A DNA stretch of 64,000 nt from Hyphomicrobiales bacterium (GCA_900466605.1 UBMU01000018.1:1-64000); one strand, 5' to 3'. Positions 1 through 8,786 are shown, numbered from the stretch's first letter. The notes: a model not told the origin generated them from the sequence alone. Numbers and translations: made by a program.

Positions 1-1376
1 TGGTTCGTCGGCTCGTCGAGAATCAGGAGGTTCGGTGCATGGAAGGCTGCAAGCCCCATAAGCAGACGCGCCTTCTCACCACCGGAGAGGTCCTTTGCCG
101 CCGTCGACATTTTCTCCGTTGCGAGACCCATCTGGGCGACACGCGCCCGAACTTTTGCTTCCGGCGTGTCCGGCATCAAACGGCGCACATGCTCGACCGG
201 CGACTGGTCTGGAATGAGATCCTCGAGCTGATGCTGCGCGAAGAAGCCGATCTTCAGGTTCGGGGCGAGCTTTACCTCTCCCGCCTCTGCCGACAGACGG
301 CCGGAGATGAACTTCGCAAATGTAGATTTGCCGTTGCCGTTGGAGCCCAGAAGCGCGATCCGATCGTCGTTGTCGATCCGCAGATTGAGGCCCCTCAAGA
401 TCGGTTTGCCCGGCTCGTATCCGACGGCGCCACCGCTGATCGCCACGATCGGGGAGGCGGGTTGCTTTTCGGGCTCCGGGAAGGTGATCGGCTGCACGTG
501 ATCCTCGATGACGGCTGCCACCGTTCCCATGCGCTCCAACGCCTTCACGCGGCTCTGCGCCTGGCGGGCCTTGGAAGCCTTTGCCTTGAAGCGGTCGATA
601 AAGCTCTGAAGGTGTTTGCGAGCAGCTTCGTTCTTCGCGCGCGCCTTCGTCTGCAACTCGTCGGCTTCTGCCTTCTGCCTCTCGAACTGGTCGTAGCCGC
701 CGCGATAGAATGTTAGTTTCTTCTGATCGAGATGAACGATCGCGTTCACGGCGTTATTCAGCAGATCACGGTCGTGGCTGATGATGATGACCGTGTGCGG
801 ATATCGACGTACATAATCCTCGAGCCATAGCGTGCCTTCGAGGTCGAGGTAGTTGGTTGGCTCGTCGAGGAGCAGCAGGTCGGGCTCTGAGAACAGAACC
901 GCGGCGAGGGCCACGCGCATTCGCCAGCCGCCGGAGAAGGACGATGCCGGCCGCGATTGTGCTTCCTGATCGAAGCCGAGACCTGCCAGGATGCTGGCGG
1001 CGCGCGCTTCTGCTGAATGCGCATCGATATCGACGAGTCGCATCTGGATTTCGGCGATGCGGTGCGGGTCTGTCGCGTTTTCTGCTTCCGCCAGCAAAGC
1101 TGATCGTTCCTTGTCGGCGGCCAGCACGATTTCTATCAGCGCGTCTTCCGTTCCCGGTGCTTCCTGCGCCACCTGGCCGATACGTGCACTTTTCGGGATC
1201 GATACCGAACCGCTTTCCGACGCCAAATCGCCGGTAATGACCCGGAAAAGCGTGGACTTCCCCGCGCCGTTACGTCCGACCAGGCCGGCCTTCGTGCCGG
1301 CTGGCAGCGAAACGCTGGCGTGATCGAGAAGCAGTCGGCCGGCAATACGTGCGGAGATATCGGAAATCGTGATCAT
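1..1376 (-). CDS. ABC-F family ATPase (3' end beyond window)
   Basis: Soluble duplicated ATPase of the ABC-F group, whose members act on ribosomes rather than as transporters. The start ATG is at 1376 and the gene reads off the left edge, so about 458 residues are visible. The first nucleotide-binding domain has Walker A GRNGAGKST (about residues 34-42), signature SFSGGWRMRVALA and Walker B LLLLDEPTN. A charged, Lys/Arg/Glu-rich linker follows. The second domain has Walker A GSNGNGKST, signature LSGGEKARLL and Walker B LLILDEPTN at the very edge. No membrane segments are seen. The linker (coiled, KARAKNEAARKHLQ) fits the Uup/EttA/YheS group, but I cannot place the subfamily because the C-terminus is missing. 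It lies 47 bases downstream of the GGDEF gene on the same strand. Confidence 0.93.
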   Translation of the reverse strand, partial: MITISDISARIAGRLLLDHASVSLPAGTKAGLVGRNGAGKSTLFRVITGDLASESGSVSIPKSARIGQVAQEAPGTEDALIEIVLAADKERSALLAEAENATDPHRIAEIQMRLVDIDAHSAEARAASILAGLGFDQEAQSRPASSFSGGWRMRVALAAVLFSEPDLLLLDEPTNYLDLEGTLWLEDYVRRYPHTVIIISHDRDLLNNAVNAIVHLDQKKLTFYRGGYDQFERQKAEADELQTKARAKNEAARKHLQSFIDRFKAKASKARQAQSRVKALERMGTVAAVIEDHVQPITFPEPEKQPASPIVAISGGAVGYEPGKPILRGLNLRIDNDDRIALLGSNGNGKSTFAKFISGRLSAEAGEVKLAPNLKIGFFAQHQLEDLIPDQSPVEHVRRLMPDTPEAKVRARVAQMGLATEKMSTAAKDLSGGEKARLLMGLAAFHAPNLLILDEPTN

Positions 1377-1423
1377 GGCCGGCGTTTTGGCCGAAAGCCG
1401 TGATCAGTGCAAGAGCCTGCCGC

Positions 1424-2476
1424 TCAGCGACCGAAGGCTTGCACGGGCTGACGGCGGTTTGATTGGGCCGCGTGGAGTGCGACGCGCGCATTTGCCTGCA
1501 GTTGTGATGCCGTCGTTGCATCGGCGCTCAGTGCGATCCCGAGTGAGATCGCAAGCCGCGCCGGCGCCGTGCTGTCGGACGTCGCAAAAGTCATCTGATC
1601 TTCCACGGAAGCGCGGAGCCGATCGGCAATCGCCAGAGCTTCCTGCATGCCGACATTGGCGAACAGGAAAGCGAATTCATCACCATCGGTCCGCGCGACA
1701 AGATCGTTCTTCTTGATCGACTTGCGGAAGAGATCCGCCAGCTTCTTCAGCAGCCGTGTGCCGACCTGCGTGCCATAGCGGGCATTGAGCGCCTTGAAGT
1801 CGTCTACGTCGACCATGATGAGTGCATTGCCGGCGGCGCCTTCCTCCCGATCGTAGAGATCCGCAATCGCCTTGTTGAGCGCGATGCGGTTGGGGATTCC
1901 GGTCAACTTGTCGGTGGCCGATGCAGAGTGAGCGGCCGCGATGCCAAGCTCGATCGCCTCAAGGCGTTCGACGTCGCTTTTCAGCCGGGCTTCGATATCC
2001 TTTTCCGAAGCCAGCACGTTTGAAAGGGAGGTCGATAGGAACTCCATCTCGCTCATGAACGAGCCGAGGCTCTGGTCGGGATTGCCTGTGATGGATTGCA
2101 ATGCACTCTCCGCGGCGCGTAGGAATGCCTGCTTTTGGCGCAGGCTATCCGAGAGCCGCTCTGCCGCTTCACGCAGCATCCTGCTTGTTTCGGCATGCGA
2201 GATCTCGCTTGCGAGGCCGCAATGGCTGACAAGCCGGTATTTCAGGCCGATTTCGTCGAGGGAAGCTTGCCGCGGGCTCGGACCGAGCGCAGCAATGTCC
2301 TGTGCGAGGGCGGCATTCTGGCCGATGATCGCTTCGTACAGGAGCTCGTAGTTGCGAGGCAGGCCGGCAACGGCAAGCCGTGTCAGATGCTGGGCGATCC
2401 GCTGAATATCGGTAGGGGCGGCGGCCGGACGCGGTGCTGCTTCTCTTTGTGTCTGTGAGCTTGGTGCAGTTCGCAT
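1424..2476 (-). CDS. GGDEF-domain protein, degenerate signature
   Basis: Protein of 350 residues with a C-terminal GGDEF domain, the cyclic-di-GMP synthesis fold. The domain begins near DKLTGIPNR (189-197) and has metal-site MVDVDDFK (221-228). The signature reads DGDEF (264-268), so the first Gly is Asp. The inhibitory I-site reads KKND where active enzymes usually have RxxD. The first 180 residues are helical with no membrane span and match no sensor domain I know; a Pro/Ala-rich start (residues 13-22) precedes them. It is probably cytoplasmic. Whether it still makes cyclic-di-GMP is uncertain, because some enzymes tolerate changes at the first position. Upstream is a 347-base gap shared with ndk. 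Confidence 0.85.
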   Translation of the reverse strand: MRTAPSSQTQREAAPRPAAAPTDIQRIAQHLTRLAVAGLPRNYELLYEAIIGQNAALAQDIAALGPSPRQASLDEIGLKYRLVSHCGLASEISHAETSRMLREAAERLSDSLRQKQAFLRAAESALQSITGNPDQSLGSFMSEMEFLSTSLSNVLASEKDIEARLKSDVERLEAIELGIAAAHSASATDKLTGIPNRIALNKAIADLYDREEGAAGNALIMVDVDDFKALNARYGTQVGTRLLKKLADLFRKSIKKNDLVARTDGDEFAFLFANVGMQEALAIADRLRASVEDQMTFATSDSTAPARLAISLGIALSADATTASQLQANARVALHAAQSNRRQPVQAFGR

Positions 2477-2823
2477 GAAGTTCCCCTCGTTCCGACGGTG
2501 GCGCCGACGTAGGTTTTTCTATGCAACTCCGGCGCTAAAAATAGCTTAAGTTCGGACGTTTGTAGTTGAGTTTTGGTGCTGAACAGTGAAACGCAGTTAA
2601 TGGAGAGTATCCATCTGGAATTTACTGAACTGGCAGCTCATGGATGTTGATCGACGTGGCGACGGTACCGCACGACGAAGGGGGCGTTGGTTTCGTCGCG
2701 GTCAGCCAGCGCGGAGCAATCGTTACATGACAGCCGCGTGAAATTGCCGTTGCCCACTTGTTTTCAGGCCATCAGGCGGGTAAACACCGCCCACTTTTCC
2801 CACGGAATAAAGGAATTTGACCC
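2477..2823. other. intergenic region between GGDEF gene and ndk
   Basis: A 347-base non-coding stretch between two divergent genes, so it should hold both promoters. No open frame here looks real. A short hairpin (GGCGG, 7-base loop, CCGCC) lies around 2776-2792, close upstream of the ndk ribosome binding site. I find no clear -35/-10 pair. Confidence 0.4.
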
Positions 2824-3246
2824 ATGGCGATTGAACGCACTTTCTCGATGATCAAGCCGGATGCAACGAAGCGCAACCTGACGGGCGCTATCACCAAGAT
2901 GCTCGAAGATGCCGGCCTGCGCGTCGTCGCCTCCAAGCGCGTCTGGATGAGCAAGCGCGAAGCTGAAGGCTTCTACGCTGTTCACAAGGAACGTCCGTTC
3001 TTCGGCGAACTAGTCGAAGGCATGACCTCCGGCCCGACGATCGTTCAGGTTCTGGAAGGCGAAGGCGCCATCCTCAAGAACCGCGAAGTCATGGGCGCGA
3101 CCAACCCGGCAAATGCCGACGAAGGCACGATCCGCAAGACACACGCTCTGTCGATCGGCGAAAATTCGGTTCACGGCTCGGACGCTCCGGAAACGGCTGC
3201 TCAGGAAATCAAGTACTGGTTCTCCGACACCGAAATCGTCGGCTGA
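2824..3246 (+). CDS. ndk: nucleoside diphosphate kinase
   Basis: Transfers the gamma phosphate from ATP to other (deoxy)nucleoside diphosphates, balancing NTP and dNTP pools. At 140 residues it has the normal bacterial length. The phosphohistidine is H117 in the family motif NSVHGSD, and the N-terminus IERTFSMIKPDA is the classic Ndk opening. The start is supported by AAAGGA ahead of the ATG. A strong hairpin terminator follows at 3291-3317. It stands alone, convergent with the lipoprotein gene downstream. Confidence 0.98.
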   Translation: MAIERTFSMIKPDATKRNLTGAITKMLEDAGLRVVASKRVWMSKREAEGFYAVHKERPFFGELVEGMTSGPTIVQVLEGEGAILKNREVMGATNPANADEGTIRKTHALSIGENSVHGSDAPETAAQEIKYWFSDTEIVG

Positions 3247-3290
3247 ATCAGGCTCTCAGCAAATCCGCTGAAGCAGTTGAATTGACTCTG

Positions 3291-3317
3291 AAAGCCGGGG
3301 CTCTGCTCCGGCTTTTT
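3291..3317. terminator. intrinsic terminator after ndk
   Basis: AAAGCCGG pairs with CCGGCTTT around a 9-base loop, followed by more T. The stop codon of the convergent lipoprotein gene falls inside it, so it may serve both strands. Confidence 0.85.
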
Positions 3318-3819
3318 ACGTTGAAGGGCAGGTGGCGGCGGAGTCGTAGTCCACGGTGCCGTCCGGTTTGAAGACCTCAGGGTTCTTCGTGTAGAGCGGC
3401 CCGATGACAAGCGGCTTGCCGGGCATGACCGACTGGTCGAGGCTCGAAATCACCTCCGTCTTCAAGCTTTGCAAGGTCTCTCCCTTCGCGTCGACCAGAC
3501 GAACGTTCACAGCGTAAGGCTTATCTTTCTTCACGCAATGAATTGCAGGGCTCTGGAGCGTGATCTTGTCCCAGAACGGATAGATCTTTTCGTTGGTGAC
3601 CAGCACGTCGCCGCCTGCAGGGTTTTCGAATTCCGCGATGGCGACCGTGCCTTCCGGAATGGGGGCCTTCTTGTTCAAAGTGACGACATAAGTCGCAACC
3701 GCGATCCGATAATTGAAAACGAAGACGCGGCCGCTGATTTCGACCAGCTTGTCGGTCTCCCTCTGGCATCCTGCCAGCACCGAGGCCGCGACAAGAACGG
3801 CCATCGACAGCGCTTTCAT
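3316..3819 (-). CDS. putative lipoprotein of unknown function
   Basis: Predicted lipoprotein of 167 residues. The N-terminus MKALSMAVLVAASVLAGC has a lipobox ending at C18, so it should be processed by Lsp and anchored by acyl chains facing the periplasm. The rest is soluble and beta-rich. I do not recognise the family. The start at 3819 has an excellent GGAGGAAGC-type ribosome binding site and overlaps the stop of the upstream CGNR gene (ATGA), so the two are probably translationally coupled. A longer in-frame reading up to 3942 is possible but would bury the signal peptide. The pairing with a CGNR protein is the only functional hint. Confidence 0.75.
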   Translation of the reverse strand: MKALSMAVLVAASVLAGCQRETDKLVEISGRVFVFNYRIAVATYVVTLNKKAPIPEGTVAIAEFENPAGGDVLVTNEKIYPFWDKITLQSPAIHCVKKDKPYAVNVRLVDAKGETLQSLKTEVISSLDQSVMPGKPLVIGPLYTKNPEVFKPDGTVDYDSAATCPST

Positions 3820-4367
3820 GGCGCTTCCTCCTCTTTCCTCCGGCGATAGTGGCGGCTTGCCTTGGCGCGATTCCCGCACACCGCCATGTCGCACCAGGCG
3901 CGGCTCCTGTTCTTGCTGCGGTCGATGAAGAGCCAGCCACAATTGCGGCAGATCTTCATCCGTTCGGGATCCGGCATAGCGATCAGCCGCAACACGGAAT
4001 GCGCAGTTGCCGCGTCCAGGCCGTTTGTTCCATTGGCGCCGCGCAGTGTGCGTGCCAGCGCGTCCAGAAGGTCTGCGAGCAGCTGGTCATCACTGTCACC
4101 TGAAACACGGGCCCGGAAATACCTGTCGGTTGCTTCCCGCAACTCCAGGAAGTTCAATCTATTGCGTGGTGCCGGACCAATAATATCACCGAAGAGCGCC
4201 CGCTCTGCGCAGAACTTCGCCGCCGCCGGCGGAAAACCCTCCAGTTGAGATGCTGCTTCGAAACGGTCGGTTCGTCGCGTCTGGTCATGCCGAAGCACGA
4301 CGCTGTTGGCGACATCCAATGCTAATGCGCCTCCCGAAAAGCGGTGTGGGGTCCAAGTGAAGCTCAT
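3816..4367 (-). CDS. CGNR zinc-finger domain protein
   Basis: Protein of 183 residues with an N-terminal ABATE-type region (1-130) and a C-terminal CGNR zinc finger. The likely zinc ligands are C140, C143, C159 and C164, in CRNC and WCDMAVCGNR. A basic tail (RHYRRRKEEE) follows. CGNR proteins are generally thought to be DNA-binding regulators, but few have been studied. No Shine-Dalgarno sequence precedes the ATG; instead an AT-rich TATATT lies about 8 bases upstream, which would fit a leaderless transcript. An inverted repeat lies in the divergent gap with the livH-like gene, so autoregulation is plausible. It is coupled to the lipoprotein gene through an ATGA overlap. Confidence 0.85.
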   Translation of the reverse strand: MSFTWTPHRFSGGALALDVANSVVLRHDQTRRTDRFEAASQLEGFPPAAAKFCAERALFGDIIGPAPRNRLNFLELREATDRYFRARVSGDSDDQLLADLLDALARTLRGANGTNGLDAATAHSVLRLIAMPDPERMKICRNCGWLFIDRSKNRSRAWCDMAVCGNRAKASRHYRRRKEEEAP

Positions 4368-4376
4368 GACAAAAAT

Positions 4377-4406
4377 ATAACTGGTAAAATAAGTTTTGCT
4401 AGTTAT
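4377..4406. promoter_or_regulatory. inverted repeat in divergent CGNR/permease promoter region
   Basis: ATAACT (4377-4382) and AGTTAT (4401-4406) form an inverted pair 18 bases apart in a very AT-rich 62-base divergent gap. It could be an operator for the CGNR protein or for another regulator. This is inference from symmetry and position only. Confidence 0.35.
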
Positions 4407-4429
4407 GATTTCTGCATTGGGAGTTTTTC

Positions 4430-5326
4430 ATGGCCTACCTGCTGCAGCAATTGGCGAACGCGGTACCGCTGGCTGCGCTCTACGCTGCGCTGGCTTTTGG
4501 CTACGCCTTGGCCTTCGGGGTAACCAAGCGTGCCGATATCACCTATGGTGCGATCTTCGCCTTCTCGGGTCAGATTCTCCTGCTTTTCACCGATCTCGGC
4601 TATAATAGACTCTGGCTGATCCTGCCTGCGGCGCTGGCACTGGGGGCGCTGCTTTCGGTTACCTATTCGATGTTGGCGGCGATCTGGATCGGGCGCTCCA
4701 TTATGCTGCCGCTGGTACGCCAGTCCTCGAACACCGTCATCGTGGCGGCGCTCGGCGTCACCATCGTCCTCATGGAAACGGCCAGGCTTGCATCCGACAC
4801 GAAAAGCCTGTGGCTTTCGCCCTTCCTGAATAGCGTCGTGGTGTTTTGGAGTGATGGGGCATTCAAGGTGACGCTCACCGAGATCCAGCTCATCAATACC
4901 GGATTGATGTGCGCCATGATCGCGCTCGGCGTTATCATCATGAGAGGCACATCCTGGGGGCGTCTGTGGCGTGCCGTTACGGACGACCCGTTGGCAGCAG
5001 AACTGTGCGGCACCAGCGCCGACAGGGTCTTCCTAGTCGCCTACGCCGCCGCCGGTCTGATCGCCACGGCATGCGGCATCCTGGCCACCTTCTACTACGG
5101 CACGATGGATTTCGGCGCCGGCTTGATGTTCGGCCTCAAGGTCCTGATGGTCGCGGCTGTCGGTGGATATTCGGACCCCTTGAAGTCGGCGGGGGGCGCT
5201 GCCGGTCTAGGTGTCGCCGAGACCATGTGGAGTGCCTACGGCCCATATCTCTGGCGTGATCTCGTGGTCTTTTCCCTGCTGATCCTTCTGTTGGTCCTCA
5301 GCAGGAGGGAGCGATCGATACCGTGA
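4430..5326 (+). CDS. branched-chain amino acid-type ABC permease (LivH family), orphan
   Basis: Integral membrane permease of 298 residues with about eight hydrophobic segments and LivH-like features: FGVTKRADITYGAIF near residue 30, the cytoplasmic loop RGTSWGRLWRAVTDDPLAAELCG, and the terminal YSDPLKSAGGAAGLGVAE. LivH proteins pair with LivM, two ATPases and a periplasmic binding protein to import branched-chain amino acids, urea or amides. None of those partners is encoded nearby. It must borrow partners from elsewhere, or act differently. GGGAG precedes the ATG. It abuts moaE tail to tail with no gap (stop codons at 5324-5326 and 5327-5329). Confidence 0.85.
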   Translation: MAYLLQQLANAVPLAALYAALAFGYALAFGVTKRADITYGAIFAFSGQILLLFTDLGYNRLWLILPAALALGALLSVTYSMLAAIWIGRSIMLPLVRQSSNTVIVAALGVTIVLMETARLASDTKSLWLSPFLNSVVVFWSDGAFKVTLTEIQLINTGLMCAMIALGVIIMRGTSWGRLWRAVTDDPLAAELCGTSADRVFLVAYAAAGLIATACGILATFYYGTMDFGAGLMFGLKVLMVAAVGGYSDPLKSAGGAAGLGVAETMWSAYGPYLWRDLVVFSLLILLLVLSRRERSIP

Positions 5327-5794
5327 CTATTTCCACTTGTCGCGTGCAGCGTCATCCGCGTCCCGGGCCGCGACCCATTCGCCCTTGGAGCCATCGTTGC
5401 CGTGTTCCTTCTTCCAGAAGGGGGCGGCTGTCTTCAGATAATCCATCACGAAGTTCGCGCCGTCGAACGCGGCCTGCCGGTGTGGCGCCGCAGCGATGAC
5501 AAGCACGATATTCTCCCGCGCAGCGATCTTGCCGTAGCGATGGATGGCAGTCAGATCTAGGAGCCCGAAGCGTTCGATAGCAAGGCTGGCGATCCGGCTC
5601 ATCGCTGTCTCGGCCATGCCCGGATAATGTTCGAGTTCAAGCGCTGCGAGCCTGCCGCCTTCGTCGCGGCATAAGCCCGAGAATGTCACGATCGCACCAA
5701 TTCCGCTTGTGCCAATGCTGATCCGATCGACTTCCGCCTGAAGGTCGAAGTCATCGCGTTGCACGCAGATACGTGGCTCGACCTTGCCCGTCAC
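5327..5794 (-). CDS. moaE: molybdopterin synthase catalytic subunit MoaE
   Basis: Large subunit of molybdopterin synthase; it transfers sulfur from MoaD thiocarboxylate to precursor Z in molybdenum-cofactor synthesis. The 155 residues include GAIVTFSGLCRDE, HRYGKI and the active-site stretch DYLKTAAPFWKKE, where K121 and K128 match the two conserved lysines of the E. coli enzyme (119 and 126). The start is GTG at 5794, preceded by GGAGG inside the end of moaD; the genes are 1 base apart. Order pgsA-moaD-moaE. The C-terminal 20 residues are charged and variable. Confidence 0.96.
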   Translation of the reverse strand: MTGKVEPRICVQRDDFDLQAEVDRISIGTSGIGAIVTFSGLCRDEGGRLAALELEHYPGMAETAMSRIASLAIERFGLLDLTAIHRYGKIAARENIVLVIAAAPHRQAAFDGANFVMDYLKTAAPFWKKEHGNDGSKGEWVAARDADDAARDKWK

Positions 5795-5795
5795 G

Positions 5796-6050
5796 TCAGC
5801 CTCCGGTCATCGGGGGGAAAATGCCGATCTCCCTCGGATTGCCGATCGGCTCGTCGTGCTCGACGTGCTCCTGGTCGACTGCGACCCGGATGACGTCGGG
5901 AAACTGAAGCGCGGTCTCATATTCCTCGCCCATCGTCTTCAAATGACTCAGAAGATCGGCAACGGTGACGACCGAAGAGGGCAGGGCCAATTCTTCTTCG
6001 GCCTTGCCGATCCGTTCGCGCACCCAGGCGAAATAGACGAGCTTTGTCAT
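5796..6050 (-). CDS. moaD: molybdopterin synthase sulfur carrier MoaD
   Basis: Small ubiquitin-like sulfur carrier of 84 residues. It ends in the required Gly-Gly (IFPPMTGG), which is adenylated and thiocarboxylated by MoeB before sulfur is passed to MoaE. It opens with the typical MTKLVYFAWVRERIG. The start overlaps the pgsA stop by 4 bases (ATGA), so it is probably translated by coupling from pgsA. Confidence 0.96.
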   Translation of the reverse strand: MTKLVYFAWVRERIGKAEEELALPSSVVTVADLLSHLKTMGEEYETALQFPDVIRVAVDQEHVEHDEPIGNPREIGIFPPMTGG

Positions 6051-6637
6051 TCTTCATTGTCCACGATGTGCTTCAGGCCGGCTCGGAAATAGTCGTATCC
6101 GGTGTAGATCGTCAGCAGCGCTGCGATCCAAAGAAGGCCGATGCCGGTTTTCGTCGTATATGGGAACACTTCGTCGCCAGCAGGGCCGGCGAGCAGGAAC
6201 GCGATCGCGACCAGCTGCACCGTCGTCTTCCACTTGGCAATCCGCGTCACCGGCACGCTGACCTTCAGGGCTGCCAGATACTCGCGCAAACCGGAAACCA
6301 GAATTTCGCGGCAGAGAATGGTGATTGCTGCCCAGATGGACCAACCGGCAATGGTCTGGTCCGCTGCGACCAATAGCAGAATGGACGCGACCAGCAGCTT
6401 GTCGGCGATCGGATCGAGCATTCGACCTATATTCGACGTCTGGTTCCAGATACGGGCAAGATAGCCGTCGAGGAAATCGGTAATCGACGCGATGACGAAG
6501 ATCCAGAGCGCCACCCATCGGGCCGTGTTGCTGATCGCCAGCTTTCCTTCGAGGAAGAAACACAGAACGATCAGCGGCACTGCAAGAATGCGGCCGTAGG
6601 TCAACAGGTTCGGTATATTATAAGCGCGCGATGCCAT
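6047..6637 (-). CDS. pgsA: CDP-diacylglycerol-glycerol-3-phosphate 3-phosphatidyltransferase
   Basis: Inner-membrane enzyme making phosphatidylglycerophosphate from CDP-diacylglycerol and glycerol-3-phosphate, the first committed step to phosphatidylglycerol and cardiolipin. The CDP-alcohol phosphotransferase motif is clear: DFLDGYLAR followed by GRMLDPIADK. The start chosen is MASRAYNIPNLLTYGR at 6637 (196 residues), which matches the family's short N-terminus; a reading from 6697 would add 20 unlikely residues. It overlaps moaD (ATGA) and follows uvrC after 109 bases. Confidence 0.94.
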   Translation of the reverse strand: MASRAYNIPNLLTYGRILAVPLIVLCFFLEGKLAISNTARWVALWIFVIASITDFLDGYLARIWNQTSNIGRMLDPIADKLLVASILLLVAADQTIAGWSIWAAITILCREILVSGLREYLAALKVSVPVTRIAKWKTTVQLVAIAFLLAGPAGDEVFPYTTKTGIGLLWIAALLTIYTGYDYFRAGLKHIVDNEE

Positions 6638-6746
6638 GAAACATGTCTCTGAGTGATGTGCCCGTAGATGACGGCTTTGACCGCAAAGCGTCAACATTCT
6701 TTATGTTTTTTCGCTGCCTTTGCGTGGAATTTGCGACCGTCTCCAC

Positions 6747-8786
6747 CTATTTCGCGGCGTCGTCGTGAAAATGATTGTAAACCTGCTTGGCGACCGTCTC
6801 TGAAATGCCCTCGACGGCCATCAGATCCGAAAGGGCTGCACGAGAGACCGCCTTGGCGGTTCCGAAATGCTGGAGCAAGGCACGCTTGCGCGACGGCCCG
6901 ATCCCGCCGATCTCGTCGAGAGGGTTCTTTACCATCTCCTTCTTGCGACGGGCGCGATGCGACCCGATTGCGAAGCGGTGTGCTTCATCGCGCATGCGCT
7001 GGATGAAATAGAGGACCGGGTCGCGTGGCGGCAGGGTGAAGCTCTCACGTTGCGGTGGGAAGAAGCGCTCGCGGCCGGCGTCTCGATCGACGCCCTTGGC
7101 GACGCCGATCGCGATCACGCTGTCGGTAATCCCGAGCTCCTCGAGGATGGCGCGCACCGCCGTCATCTGTCCCTGTCCGCCGTCGATCAGGATGACATCG
7201 GGCCAGGCGGGGAAGGGCATGTCGGCTGCATCCGCCTGCGACGCCTGCTGACTGCGATCGGGAATTCCCTCTTCCTTGAGCAGCCGCGAAAAGCGGCGGG
7301 TCATCACCTCGCGCATCATGCCGAAGTCGTCGCCCGGGGTGATGTCGGTCGATTTGATGTTGAACTTTCGGTACTGGCTCTTCACGAAGCCTTCCGGCCC
7401 CGCCACCACCATGCCGCCGACCGCGTTGGTGCCCATGATATGGGAGTTGTCGTAGATTTCGACGCGTTGGGGCGTATAGGGAAGCCGGAACGTCTCCTTG
7501 AAACCCTCGAGCAGGCGAGACTGCGAAGCCGTCTCCGCGAGTTTCCGACCGTGCGCCTCGCGTGCATTGGCAATCACGTGCTCGACCAGATCACGCTTCT
7601 CTCCGCGCTGCGGCACGAGGATAGACACCTTGTGTCCGGTTTTCTCGCCGAGTGCGGCGGCAAGCAGTTCGATTTCCTCGACCGTCTCCGACAGTAGAAT
7701 CTGTTTCGGCACAGGCTTGTCGTCGTAGAACTGGGCGAGGAAGGCATTCAACACCTCGGCAGCCGACAGCTGCGGGTCAGCCTTCGGGAAATAGGCACGG
7801 TTGCCCCAGTTCTGTCCGGTGCGGAAGAAGAACACCTGGATGCAGGAAATGCCGCCTTCGTGATGGATCGCAAAGACATCGGCCTCGTCCACGCCCGCCG
7901 GGTTGATGCCCTGATGGCTGGAAACATGCGAGAGAGAGGCAAGACGATCGCGGAAGACCGCAGCACGTTCGAAATCCAGATCCTCGGCCGCGAGGTTCAT
8001 CGCCTCGGCGATATGCTCCTTGACCTTCTGGCTCTTTCCGGAAAGGAAGTCCTTCGCCTCCTGCACAAGCTCGGCGTAGCCTTGGTCGCTGACTTCGTGC
8101 GTGCATGGCCCCGAACAGCGCTTGATCTGGTAGAGCAGACAGGGGCGGGTGCGCGTCTCGAAGACGCTATCGGTACAGGTCCGGATTAGGAAGGCGCGTT
8201 GCAGCGAGTTGATCGTTCGGCCGACAGCGCCGGCTGAGGCAAACGGACCGAAATAGTCGCCCTTGCGAGCTCGGGCGCCGCGATGTTTGAGGATCGCCGG
8301 TGCACGGTGGTCGCCCGTAATCAGGATATACGGAAACGATTTGTCGTCACGCAGCAGAACATTAAAGCGTGGCCGCAAGCGCTTGATCAGATTCGCTTCC
8401 AGCAGCAAAGCTTCAGTCTCGGTGCGCGTGGTCACGAACTCCATGTTCGCCGTCAGGCGCACCATTTGTGCGATGCGGTTGGAGTGTACGCGGCCGAGCG
8501 CGTAGTTGCTGACGCGCTTCTTCAGGCTGCGTGCCTTGCCGACGTAGAGCACGTCGCCGGCCTCGTTGAACATGCGGTAGACGCCCGGGCTGTTCGGCAG
8601 TCGCTTCACGAACTCCGCGATAAGATCCGCGCCGACCAAGCCGGTTTCGTTGACCCCGCCTTCATTCCAATCGACCGCAACCGAAATCGGCGCAGCGGAG
8701 ATGTTGCTCTCCACTTCGATATCGTCTTCTGCTTCGTCCGTTTCGTCGTAAAGAATGCCGCCGTCCGGCAGCTTTCTTGAATTCAT
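6747..8786 (-). CDS. uvrC: excinuclease ABC subunit C
   Basis: Dual-incision nuclease of nucleotide-excision repair. UvrB recruits it to damaged DNA, where it cuts 3' then 5' of the lesion. At 679 residues it is longer than the E. coli protein (610) because of an acidic N-terminal extension of about 55 residues. The GIY-YIG nuclease is at 68-85 (PGVYRM, VLYVGKA). A cysteine cluster (RPCLLYQIKRCSGPC) and a UVR UvrB-binding segment (about 240-275) follow. Next come an RNase H-like nuclease domain with VEIYDNSH and ILIDGGQGQ, and helix-hairpin-helix motifs near the end (IGGIGPSRKRALL, VEGISETVA). The start overlaps the SDR stop (ATGA). Confidence 0.97.
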   Translation of the reverse strand: MNSRKLPDGGILYDETDEAEDDIEVESNISAAPISVAVDWNEGGVNETGLVGADLIAEFVKRLPNSPGVYRMFNEAGDVLYVGKARSLKKRVSNYALGRVHSNRIAQMVRLTANMEFVTTRTETEALLLEANLIKRLRPRFNVLLRDDKSFPYILITGDHRAPAILKHRGARARKGDYFGPFASAGAVGRTINSLQRAFLIRTCTDSVFETRTRPCLLYQIKRCSGPCTHEVSDQGYAELVQEAKDFLSGKSQKVKEHIAEAMNLAAEDLDFERAAVFRDRLASLSHVSSHQGINPAGVDEADVFAIHHEGGISCIQVFFFRTGQNWGNRAYFPKADPQLSAAEVLNAFLAQFYDDKPVPKQILLSETVEEIELLAAALGEKTGHKVSILVPQRGEKRDLVEHVIANAREAHGRKLAETASQSRLLEGFKETFRLPYTPQRVEIYDNSHIMGTNAVGGMVVAGPEGFVKSQYRKFNIKSTDITPGDDFGMMREVMTRRFSRLLKEEGIPDRSQQASQADAADMPFPAWPDVILIDGGQGQMTAVRAILEELGITDSVIAIGVAKGVDRDAGRERFFPPQRESFTLPPRDPVLYFIQRMRDEAHRFAIGSHRARRKKEMVKNPLDEIGGIGPSRKRALLQHFGTAKAVSRAALSDLMAVEGISETVAKQVYNHFHDDAAK

